NCBI GenBank assembly: GCA_947497175.1
Contig: CANMFM010000007.1
Location: 124,001 to 188,000, forward strand
DNA: 64,000 nucleotides
Direction: 5' to 3'
Source of the DNA: an uncultured Aquimarina sp.
GTDB taxonomy: Bacteria > Bacteroidota > Bacteroidia > Flavobacteriales > Flavobacteriaceae
A program made the position numbers and the translations under genes. The notes beneath the pieces were generated by a model that did no database searches, was not told the origin of the DNA, and worked only from the letters and a program-made list of their open reading frames with translations. Positions 45,005 to 52,179 of the stretch are shown one piece after another (position 1 is the first letter of the stretch; each line of letters opens with the position of its first letter).

Positions 45005-45102
45005 AATAGCCGTTTTGTTTTTGGCTTTCTAAAATATTTTAAAACTATTATCTTTTCTGAAATAATTGAAAGTTTAGTGTAAAATACATCTAATTTGCAG
45101 TG

Positions 45103-45110
45103 TAAATATA
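45103..45110 (-). promoter_or_regulatory. Candidate -7 box of the copy 2 gene
   Basis: Minus-strand TATATTTA, three bases from operator site 5, as in copy 1. Confidence 0.45.
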
Positions 45111-45113
45111 CGT

Positions 45114-45147
45114 GTTGTTTAACGTATTCATTTATGAATTAAACAAA
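45114..45147. promoter_or_regulatory. Palindromic operator, site 5
   Basis: GTTGTTTAA (45114-45122), 16 bases, TTAAACAAA (45139-45147); one mismatch between arms. It lies upstream of the duplicated small gene, copy 2. Confidence 0.65.
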
Positions 45148-45276
45148 TATTAACTCTTGTTTGATACTATAAAAGACAGAATACCAGTAGAAACGGCATT
45201 AATTTATAAACTGTGCCTACAAGTTCAGGATGGATCATAATAGTGCAATTAAGCCACCGTTTCCACACCCTGATTG

Positions 45277-45304
45277 TCATTCCTGCGCACGCAGGAATCC
45301 AAAG
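45277..45304. repeat. REP-like palindrome
   Basis: ATTCCTGCG-CA-CGCAGGAAT, a short palindrome of a type widely scattered between bacterial genes. Confidence 0.6.
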
Positions 45305-45365
45305 CTAACCACCATGCTCCAAGAGAAAGAGTTTCTAAGTATTTATATCACTTTGTTAATAAAAG

Positions 45366-45580
45366 AATGACCCCAGTAGCTACGATTATTATGAAATAGA
45401 ATTATCCTGGGATATTTTACATAGTATTACATTATAGCTACTAATGTGGCGGGCGTGTCGCAAAACGGCTGTGACATAATATCTATTGATATAATACGCT
45501 GGCGCGTAGTTATTATCTGATATTATATCAAATACGTGGTATCCTTCGTTTTACTCGTATAAATACATTTGTACTATAAT
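45366..45580. repeat. Long direct repeat, left boundary of the restriction-modification island
   Basis: Starts AATGACCCCAGTAG and ends CATTTGTACTATAAT. Roughly nine of ten positions agree with 50566-50779 by eye. It contains inverted arms TTGATATAATA (45486-45496) and TATTATATCAA (45522-45532). No coding frame is evident. Confidence 0.85.
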
Positions 45581-45735
45581 GTACTTGCGTTATGTCACTT
45601 TGCTTTGGTCAAAAGCAAAGTTTTTTAGTTCTACGGTTTATTTAAAAGTTTTATAACGAAATGTTTCTTTAAAAAAGGTAATGGAACACTTATTATGTGA
45701 GCCGACAGCAGGAGGGGAGTGTAATGTGTGTGGAA
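45581..45735. repeat. Second repeat element just inside the island's left end
   Basis: Begins GTACTTGCGTTATGTC and includes GCTTTGGTC, TTCTACGGTTTATTT, GGAACACTTATTATG and GGGGAGTGTAATGTG. The same order of words occurs at 39601-39756. Confidence 0.5.
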
Positions 45736-45739
45736 TAGG

Positions 45740-45747
45740 TATCTTTG
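45740..45747 (+). promoter_or_regulatory. -7 box upstream of vsr
   Basis: TATCTTTG fits TAnnTTTG exactly and ends four bases before the ATG at 45752, so the transcript would be nearly or fully leaderless. Confidence 0.5.
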
Positions 45748-45751
45748 TAAT

Positions 45752-46177
45752 ATGTCTGATGTACACTCAAAAAAAATTAGAAGCTATAATATGAGCCAGA
45801 TTAAAGGCAAAAACACAAAGCCTGAGTTGTTGGTTCGAAAATTCTTACATTCTAATGGTTTTAGATATAAACTTCACGATAAGACATTACCCGGAAAACC
45901 GGACATAGTATTGCCAAAATATAAAACTATAATTGAAGTACAAGGATGTTTCTGGCATGGTCATCAGAATTGTAAATACTTCATACTTCCTAAAAGTAAT
46001 ACTGATTTTTGGAAAAATAAAATAGCTAAGAATATAGAAAGAGATAACATTAATACTCAAAAGCTTAAAGAACTTGGTTGGAATGTTATCTTTCTATGGG
46101 AATGTCAACTGAAAAAAGATAGAATTGATTCAAGTCTGAAACAATTAGTTGATGACATAATTTCCTTAAAAGATTAA
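45752..46177 (+). CDS. vsr: Very short patch repair endonuclease
   Basis: I start at the ATG at 45752 (MSDVHSKKIRSYNMSQIKGK), the usual Vsr N-terminus; 141 residues. Family motifs: NTKPELLVRKFLHSNGFRYKLHD, LPGKPDIVLPKYKTIIEVQGCFWHGH (active-site Asp and metal-site His/Cys) and GWNVIFLWECQLK. Vsr nicks at T:G mismatches made by deamination of 5-methylcytosine, so it protects the host from mutation caused by the two m5C methyltransferases downstream. Confidence 0.9.
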   Translation: MSDVHSKKIRSYNMSQIKGKNTKPELLVRKFLHSNGFRYKLHDKTLPGKPDIVLPKYKTIIEVQGCFWHGHQNCKYFILPKSNTDFWKNKIAKNIERDNINTQKLKELGWNVIFLWECQLKKDRIDSSLKQLVDDIISLKD

Positions 46178-46204
46178 TTTTTTTACTCACTTGATATAAA
46201 AATC

Positions 46205-46225
46205 GCAAATTATTTTTAAATTTGC
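46205..46225. promoter_or_regulatory. Candidate controller-protein site 1
   Basis: GCAAATT-N7-AATTTGC is a perfect palindrome about 40 bases before the start of the XRE regulator gene. A second (AATCA-N5-TGATT) is at 46239-46253. Confidence 0.45.
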
Positions 46226-46238
46226 TAAAAATAGGTCA

Positions 46239-46253
46239 AATCACTTTTTGATT
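46239..46253. promoter_or_regulatory. Candidate controller-protein site 2
   Basis: AATCA-N5-TGATT, 12 bases before the regulator ATG. With the palindrome at 46205 it gives two adjacent sites, the usual arrangement for C-boxes. Confidence 0.35.
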
Positions 46254-46264
46254 AAATCAATAAT

Positions 46265-46597
46265 ATGGCAAGTTTCGGACATTTCATAAAATCGGAAAGA
46301 GAAAAACGACAATGGACACAGACTGAATTTGGTGCAAAAATCGGAATTAACACAAGTGCCATTAGTCGTATTGAAAATGGAAGTCAAAAGTTCAGTAAAT
46401 CAAAATTAAAGGAACTTTCTAAACTATTCAATATCGAACTTCAAAAAATAACAGACTTGTTTTTTGCTGACAAATTCGCAAGGGAGGCATTTAAATATAA
46501 ATGCTCTGAATCCATTTTTTCGGTTGCAGAAGATACAGCAAATTATTTAAGAAACACTAATTCAAAACAAGGACAATTCAATTTTGATAATGAGTAA
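46265..46597 (+). CDS. XRE-family controller of the restriction-modification system
   Basis: 110 residues. A helix-turn-helix (about 8-62: WTQTEFGAKIGINTSAISRIENG) is followed by a short C-terminal extension rich in Asn and Gln. Small XRE proteins in front of methyltransferase genes usually time the expression of modification before restriction. Its stop overlaps the methyltransferase start by eight bases. Two palindromes upstream could be its binding sites. Confidence 0.82.
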   Translation: MASFGHFIKSEREKRQWTQTEFGAKIGINTSAISRIENGSQKFSKSKLKELSKLFNIELQKITDLFFADKFAREAFKYKCSESIFSVAEDTANYLRNTNSKQGQFNFDNE

Positions 46598-47660
46598 AAA
46601 TATTACAGCAATAGACTTATTTTCTGGTTGCGGAGGTTTTTCGTATGGTTTTCAACAAGCAGGTTTTCACGTTTTACTTGGTGTAGACAATACAGAAATC
46701 GCTTTAAAGACATTTGAAAGAAATCATAATGACTCAAAGTCTCTACTGCTTGACCTTCACGAAGATTCATCTATTGATAGAATAATAGAAGAAACAAACA
46801 ATAAAAAAGTAGATGTAATTATAGCAGGTCCACCTTGTCAAGGTTTTTCTTTAACTGGTTCAAGAAAAGAAAATGATGAAAGAAATTCTTTGTTTTATGC
46901 AGTTTTTAAACTTGCAGGAAGAGTAAATCCAAAAGCAATAATTATAGAAAATGTTCCTGGATTACTTACCCTATATGGAGGTAAAGCCAAAAAAGAAATT
47001 ATAGAACTTTGTGACAAAATGGGATATAATTGCAACTCAAAATTACTTTATGCGCCTGACTATGGAGTTCCACAGATCCGAAAAAGGGTATTTTTTGTGG
47101 CATTAAGAAAAGATTTGGGAGTTTTTGAATTTCCAGAAGCAACCCATATACCTGAAAACTATGTAGGTTGTAAAGATGCTATTGGTGATTTACCTGATTT
47201 GGTTGCTGATTTGGGAGATGAAAAACTAGAATATGACAAAAAACCATTTAGCAATTATCAAAAAGATATGCGAAATGGTAATAAAATTTTACAAAACCAT
47301 TTAGGAACAAAACATACAGAACATGTAATTAATGTAATATCTCAAGTTCCAGAAGGTGGAAACCATAAAGATTTGCCTCCAGGAGTTGGTGATTCAAGAA
47401 AATTCAATGAAGCTTGGACTCGTTATCACAGTCAAAAACCTTCAAAAACAATTGATACTGGACACAGAAATCATTTCCATTACAAATGGAATAGAGTACC
47501 TAGTGTAAGAGAAAATGCTCGATTACAATCTTTTCCAGATGATTTTGTGTTTCTTGGAAATAAAACTCAACAATACAGACAGGTTGGGAATGCAGTTCCA
47601 CCTATATTAGGTAAAGTATTAGGTGAACAACTTTTAAAATATTTATCAAATGAAGATTAA
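46590..47660 (+). CDS. C5 cytosine methyltransferase 1
   Basis: I start at the ATG at 46590, giving 356 residues. Motif I DLFSGCGGFSYGF, motif IV AGPPCQGFS with the catalytic Cys, motif VI ENVPG, motif VIII QIRKRVFFVAL, motif IX RENARLQSFPDDF and motif X QVGNAVPP are in the standard order. The target recognition region (about residues 235-300) is short. It methylates C5 of cytosine in the island's recognition site. It overlaps methyltransferase 2 by 11 bases. Confidence 0.93.
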   Translation: MSKNITAIDLFSGCGGFSYGFQQAGFHVLLGVDNTEIALKTFERNHNDSKSLLLDLHEDSSIDRIIEETNNKKVDVIIAGPPCQGFSLTGSRKENDERNSLFYAVFKLAGRVNPKAIIIENVPGLLTLYGGKAKKEIIELCDKMGYNCNSKLLYAPDYGVPQIRKRVFFVALRKDLGVFEFPEATHIPENYVGCKDAIGDLPDLVADLGDEKLEYDKKPFSNYQKDMRNGNKILQNHLGTKHTEHVINVISQVPEGGNHKDLPPGVGDSRKFNEAWTRYHSQKPSKTIDTGHRNHFHYKWNRVPSVRENARLQSFPDDFVFLGNKTQQYRQVGNAVPPILGKVLGEQLLKYLSNED

Positions 47661-48900
47661 TATTATTGACTTATTCGCAGGTTGTGGTGGTTTAACTGAT
47701 GGATTTCTTCAGACTAATAAGTATAATACTCTAGCAGCAGTTGATTGGGAATTTCCAACTGTTCAGACATTGAAGAAAAGATTAGTTACTAAATGGGACT
47801 ATGATTTAGAAAAACAAAATATTATACATTTTGACATCCAGAGAACAGATGAACTAATTAATGGATTCAATGATGAAAAATATGGAAAAAGTATAGGTTT
47901 AGATAATCTTGTGGGTAATAATCAAGTCGACTTAATAGTTGGTGGTCCACCTTGTCAAGCATATTCAATTGCGGGAAGAGTAAGAGATGAAAATGGAATG
48001 CAAGATGATTATCGAAATTTTTTATTTGAAAGCTATGTCAAACTTGTAAATCATTATCAACCAAAAGTATTTGTTTTTGAAAACGTAGAAGGTATTTTAT
48101 CAGCAAAGCCAGGTGGTATTTCAATTATATCAAGGATTAAAAAAGCTTTTAATGAAATAAATTATGATATAACTGATAACTTAAGAGCAAATGCTCTTTT
48201 TGACACATCTTTCTATAACGTACCGCAAAAAAGAAAAAGGGTTATAATTTTTGGTGTTCCTAAAAATAAAAAAAGTGGAGATTTGGTTAACTCTTTTTAT
48301 TTAAGAATGAAATCAAAAGCTAGTTCACAGCCTTTAAATTCTAAGACAGCTTTTGAGTTTTTACCGAAAATATTTCCAGATAAAAAAAATCCAAAGCATT
48401 CTCACTCTATTAAATTGAATGGTGTCCCATTACCAAAAAATCACGAGCCTAGAATGCATAATGAAAGAGATATCGAAATATTTAAGTTATTAGCCGAAGA
48501 TATAAAAAGTGGTAGAGAGAAATATATTTCTAGTAAAGCCCTGATAGAACTTTATAAGCAAAAAACAGGTAAAGAATCAAAATTCCATAAATATCATGTT
48601 ATTAGAGAGGATAAACCAAGTAACACTATACCTGCTCATTTATATAAAGATGGATTACGTCATATTCATCCGGACCCTGAACAAGCTCGTTCAATAACAG
48701 TTAGGGAGGCAGCCAGATTACAAACTTTTGATGATGATTTTGAATTTTTAGGTTCAAGAGGAGACCAGTATAAAATGATTGGAAATGCAGTTCCACCTGC
48801 ATTTTCAAAAGTTATTGCTGAAACGGTACATGAATTATTAATTGGAAAAAACCCTGAAAAAGAGGGGCTTTTCAAACTAGAAACCGAACTTATTAATTAA
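47650..48900 (+). CDS. C5 cytosine methyltransferase 2
   Basis: 416 residues with motif I DLFAGCGGLTDGF, motif IV GGPPCQAYSIAGR (catalytic Cys), motif VI ENVEG, motif VIII QKRKRVIIFG, motif IX REAARLQTFDDDF and motif X IGNAVPP. The target recognition region (about 215-345) differs from that of methyltransferase 1, so the two may modify the two strands of an asymmetric site or different cytosines. The endonuclease gene follows after two bases. Confidence 0.93.
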   Translation: MKINIIDLFAGCGGLTDGFLQTNKYNTLAAVDWEFPTVQTLKKRLVTKWDYDLEKQNIIHFDIQRTDELINGFNDEKYGKSIGLDNLVGNNQVDLIVGGPPCQAYSIAGRVRDENGMQDDYRNFLFESYVKLVNHYQPKVFVFENVEGILSAKPGGISIISRIKKAFNEINYDITDNLRANALFDTSFYNVPQKRKRVIIFGVPKNKKSGDLVNSFYLRMKSKASSQPLNSKTAFEFLPKIFPDKKNPKHSHSIKLNGVPLPKNHEPRMHNERDIEIFKLLAEDIKSGREKYISSKALIELYKQKTGKESKFHKYHVIREDKPSNTIPAHLYKDGLRHIHPDPEQARSITVREAARLQTFDDDFEFLGSRGDQYKMIGNAVPPAFSKVIAETVHELLIGKNPEKEGLFKLETELIN

Positions 48901-48902
48901 CA

Positions 48903-49856
48903 ATGCTTTATACTCAGGATTTAGAAGAATTAATATTTCATAGACATCAACTACATGAAACAGATGAATTAATAGTTCTATCTGGCTATTTAGGTCCAAG
49001 ACCTGTGGCTAGATTAGAAGAATTACCTTTTAACTCAACCGTTATTTATGGAATGTATGGTTCCGAAGGAATTAGACCTAGTCTACATAACTCACTCACA
49101 AATATTCAAGATGAAGTCGATAATCTTAATATTTTCTATTCAAATTTACCAGTTCATTCGAAATGCTATGTTTGGAGGAGAAGGGGAGATATAATTCATG
49201 CACTTATTGGATCTGCGAACTTTTCAGTCAATGGACTAACAACTCCATTCAGAGAGGTTTTAGCAGAAACAACTTTTGACACCTTTAGACCACTAAATGA
49301 CTATATAACTCATATTTTAAACAATTCTATCTCGTGTTTAGAAATTGGAATGGAAAGAGTTGTTGAAGAAAGAGAACAATTTGACCATTGTTTAATGACT
49401 TTATTAGGTAGAAATGGAGAAGTTCAAAATGCGGCGGGCTTAAATTGGGGACAAAACCCTAATAATCACACGACACCAAATGATGCTTATATTCCAATTA
49501 GAACAAATCACATAAGAGATTTTCCAAGTTTATTTCCACCAAAACAAATGAATCCACTTGAATTAGATGGAAGGGGAAGAATGCAGAGGCATAATGATTC
49601 TATTGAAATAATTTGGGATGATGGCTTAACTATGGAGGGACTTCTAGAAGGTTCTCAACCTGTGGATGGAGTAATTTTTCCTAAACAAATAAGTTCGTTT
49701 CCCGTAAAAGCAGAATTAGGAGAATACATTAGAACACGAATAGGAGTTCCTTTAGGTCAACCCGTAAGAAGACATCACTTGGAAAGGTACGGAAGGACTG
49801 ATATAGAAGTTTCTTTGTTAGGTGATGGAGTTTATAAATTTGATTTTTCAGTTTAG
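48903..49856 (+). CDS. PLD/NgoFVII-type restriction endonuclease
   Basis: 317 residues. The PLD-like half has HSKCYVWRRR followed, 18 residues on, by LIGSANFSVNGL, the HxK...GSANF arrangement used by NgoFVII/BfiI-type nucleases, which cut DNA without divalent metal. The C-terminal half (about 175-317) may recognise DNA. It is the fifth gene of a packed run with the two methyltransferases. I infer it to be the restriction subunit; the recognition sequence cannot be inferred. Confidence 0.84.
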   Translation: MLYTQDLEELIFHRHQLHETDELIVLSGYLGPRPVARLEELPFNSTVIYGMYGSEGIRPSLHNSLTNIQDEVDNLNIFYSNLPVHSKCYVWRRRGDIIHALIGSANFSVNGLTTPFREVLAETTFDTFRPLNDYITHILNNSISCLEIGMERVVEEREQFDHCLMTLLGRNGEVQNAAGLNWGQNPNNHTTPNDAYIPIRTNHIRDFPSLFPPKQMNPLELDGRGRMQRHNDSIEIIWDDGLTMEGLLEGSQPVDGVIFPKQISSFPVKAELGEYIRTRIGVPLGQPVRRHHLERYGRTDIEVSLLGDGVYKFDFSV

Positions 49857-50011
49857 TCTTTTACAATCTTCTTGTAAAATAGAACCTAGAAGTATAAAAA
49901 CGGCCTCAGAAAACTTTGGTTTAAACAATAGGCAAAGGAGCGTCAATATTTTAGAGGTCTAGTACTGAGATTAATCATATCTACACATTTTCATTAAAGT
50001 TCTAAGCAATC

Positions 50012-50155
50012 TTAGGAGTTAGAATGCTTTCTAAAATATAGAGACTGCGCCGTGATTGTTTCCAAAGTTTGTGCAGCCTTGATTTTTTTGTTTAGCTCAC
50101 GCGTTAATATTTTATTGGTGTTCGTGAATCTCCTAAAGTCGATTTCTTTGTTCAT
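50012..50155 (-). CDS. Possible 47-residue protein
   Basis: Minus-strand ATG at 50155 reads MNKEIDFRRFTNTNKILTRE and continues KKIKAAQTLETITAQ to a stop at 50012. The sequence is helical and charged, but there is no supporting context, so it may be chance. It lies between the endonuclease gene and the right repeat. Confidence 0.25.
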   Translation of the reverse strand: MNKEIDFRRFTNTNKILTRELNKKIKAAQTLETITAQSLYFRKHSNS

Positions 50156-50375
50156 CAAGACAAAAAGATATGTAAACTTTTTAGATGTTTAACCTGTGTT
50201 CTGCAGCTAGCATGTGTACAGAAATTATCTCGTCAGAGTAATTTTGTACTTATGCGGGAACGTCACGAGAATCGCGTAAAAACTTTTTGTACGTATATTT
50301 TATCAAATACGGGATTTATAAACTACCTAAAAGTTTTGCTTTTTTTGGCGTGGGCTATGCGGTTGGATATTGTGT

Positions 50376-50415
50376 ATAAAAATAAATGCCATATCAGGCA
50401 TTTAAATTTTTATAA
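50376..50415. repeat. Long hairpin inside the island's right flank
   Basis: TATAAAAATAAATGCC and GGCATTTAAATTTTTATA pair almost completely around a six-base loop. The surrounding 50180-50540 is non-coding and contains other structured GC-rich words. Confidence 0.6.
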
Positions 50416-50565
50416 AACAATAAAGCGGTTGGGCGCGGCAATTTTACATAACGGCAACTGCATAGCAATCACGAACTCCAAAATTTAAAATATAAAACTT
50501 GTGAGTAAATTATAGTTACAAATGTCAAACGTAAGGTTTAATCATAAACGCCATAAAATAATTTT

Positions 50566-50779
50566 AATGACCCCAGTAATAGACATTACTATGAAATTGA
50601 ATTATCCTGGGATATTTTACATAGTATTACATTATAGCTACTAATGTGGCAGGCGTGTCGCAAAACGGCTTTGACATAATATCTATCGATATAATACGCT
50701 CACGCGTAATTATATCTGATATTATATCAAATACGCGGTATTCGCCGTTTTGCTTCAATAAATACATTTGTACTATAAT
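50566..50779. repeat. Long direct repeat, right boundary of the restriction-modification island
   Basis: Starts AATGACCCCAGTAAT and ends CATTTGTACTATAAT. It matches 45366-45580 over its full length, with small differences. The island between the two copies is about 4985 bases. Sequence just outside the two copies differs. Confidence 0.85.
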
Positions 50780-50832
50780 TTATATTATGTAAAATAAAAT
50801 ATTTAATGGGATACCCTATTTCGTTAATTGTA

Positions 50833-51411
50833 TTACTTGGCTATGATTGCTTTTTTATTCTTATCCGATAATTTTGAAACCCTTCCTCTATATGATATCG
50901 TGGTCCTGAATGCACTATTGACAGTAATAGTACTACTCAAATTGGGATATAATGTAACAAACACATCATATGTATCCCTGTTCGTTTTTGCCTTAAATTG
51001 TATTTGATAGGTTTGTTTCTTTTCTTTCTTTACGATTTTAATTTCTTCAGGGACGCCATAATACTTTATTGTCGAATCTCCATCAACATAATTAGTGGCT
51101 ACTTGCTGCTCTCCAAAATATGGTAAAAACATAGCAATACTATCACCATGTTTTATCAAGTAGTTTGGGTTTCCAATCAAATTAATATTGCCAGCCGTAC
51201 TCCCTGGTGGCAATAATCCGCTATTGGCAAAACTAGAAATACTATAATTATTCAAAGGATTTGCCCATTCAGACTCAATCATAAATGCTTCTTCCAGCAC
51301 TAACTTATCTAATGCTTCTACCTGTGTTTGTGTTGCAACTGATTCCTTTGTTCCTGTACAACCTACTAAAACCAGACCACAACTAAATATTAAAAAAAAT
51401 GCCTTTTTCAT
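50833..51411 (-). CDS. DUF4251 lipoprotein
   Basis: 192 residues with lipobox (LVLVGC) at about residue 18. The rest is beta-rich: FMIESEWANPLNN, ISSFANSGLLPPGSTAGNINLIGN, DSIAMFLPYFGEQ, TYDVFVTLYPN, ATTISYRG-type end, as in DUF4251 proteins of Bacteroidetes, unknown function. It lies just outside the right repeat of the island. Confidence 0.8.
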   Translation of the reverse strand: MKKAFFLIFSCGLVLVGCTGTKESVATQTQVEALDKLVLEEAFMIESEWANPLNNYSISSFANSGLLPPGSTAGNINLIGNPNYLIKHGDSIAMFLPYFGEQQVATNYVDGDSTIKYYGVPEEIKIVKKEKKQTYQIQFKAKTNRDTYDVFVTLYPNLSSTITVNSAFRTTISYRGRVSKLSDKNKKAIIAK

Positions 51412-51516
51412 AGTGTCTTATATCCTTACTTTACATCTTAATTTACAAAATTTATACGCATTGTGAATTTTTTTAACGTATGATTAAGGATAATGAGCAA
51501 TCGTAGACAGAACTAA

Positions 51517-52041
51517 TTAAAATTTAAACTTTCCCCTTATCGAAAATTCATTCGGATTCGAGAATGGTGATATATTAGTAGCATTAATATCAAAATTCTT
51601 TTGTGCTTCAATAGTAAAATATGGATTTACATCGTAACCCACTCCATTGATCGTTCTATATTGTGTAGGAATATCAGGCAGGGGTAACAATTCAGGAAAA
51701 ATAACATTGGTCCGCTCTATCTCCCCTCCTGAAAAAAAATAGACATTCTCTGCCAAATACCGTTTGGCGATTAATGCTGATTTAAAAACATTTGCATTAG
51801 GGTAAGTATCATACTGTCCTCGTACTTCGAGAAAAAGATTCGAGCTAACTTTATAGGCAATAGTAAACTTAGAATGTTTTACGGGACTTGATGGTTCCAT
51901 ATACGACACTCCGCTTGAAGTCAAACGTAGTTCTTGTGCTTCCATCCTATGTATACATAAAAAAGTTAAAAATATGATGATCCCTAAGGGTAAAAACCGA
52001 TACGCCATGAAAGGTTGTAATGTGTAACTTCTTTTCGTCAT
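51517..52041 (-). CDS. Exported outer-membrane barrel-like protein
   Basis: 174 residues; the ATG at 52008 (MAYRFLPLGIIIFLTFLC) gives a more typical signal peptide than the one at 52041 and would make it 163 residues. The body alternates polar and hydrophobic residues (KFTIAYKVSSNLFLEVRGQYDTY, FSIRGKFKF at the end), as in a small barrel. I do not recognise the family. Confidence 0.6.
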   Translation of the reverse strand: MTKRSYTLQPFMAYRFLPLGIIIFLTFLCIHRMEAQELRLTSSGVSYMEPSSPVKHSKFTIAYKVSSNLFLEVRGQYDTYPNANVFKSALIAKRYLAENVYFFSGGEIERTNVIFPELLPLPDIPTQYRTINGVGYDVNPYFTIEAQKNFDINATNISPFSNPNEFSIRGKFKF

Positions 52042-52179
52042 TTTGTTTTTAGTTGGTTTCTGTTAAAAGACGTTATAAAAACAAGTGCGTTACAAATTAG
52101 ATGTATTTAATCCTTAAAACCTAAATACTTATAATTTGTATTTTGTATTCTTGTACCACAAGCAAAATGATAACATTTG

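Noticed and set aside
45366-45580. Possible insertion sequence or CRISPR-like repeat
   Set aside because: Only two copies, no spacers between them, no transposase frame; better described as a direct repeat flanking the island.
50252-50488. A 78-codon open frame on the plus strand
   Set aside because: It runs through a long hairpin and GC-rich repeat-like words, has odd composition and no recognisable start signal or family.
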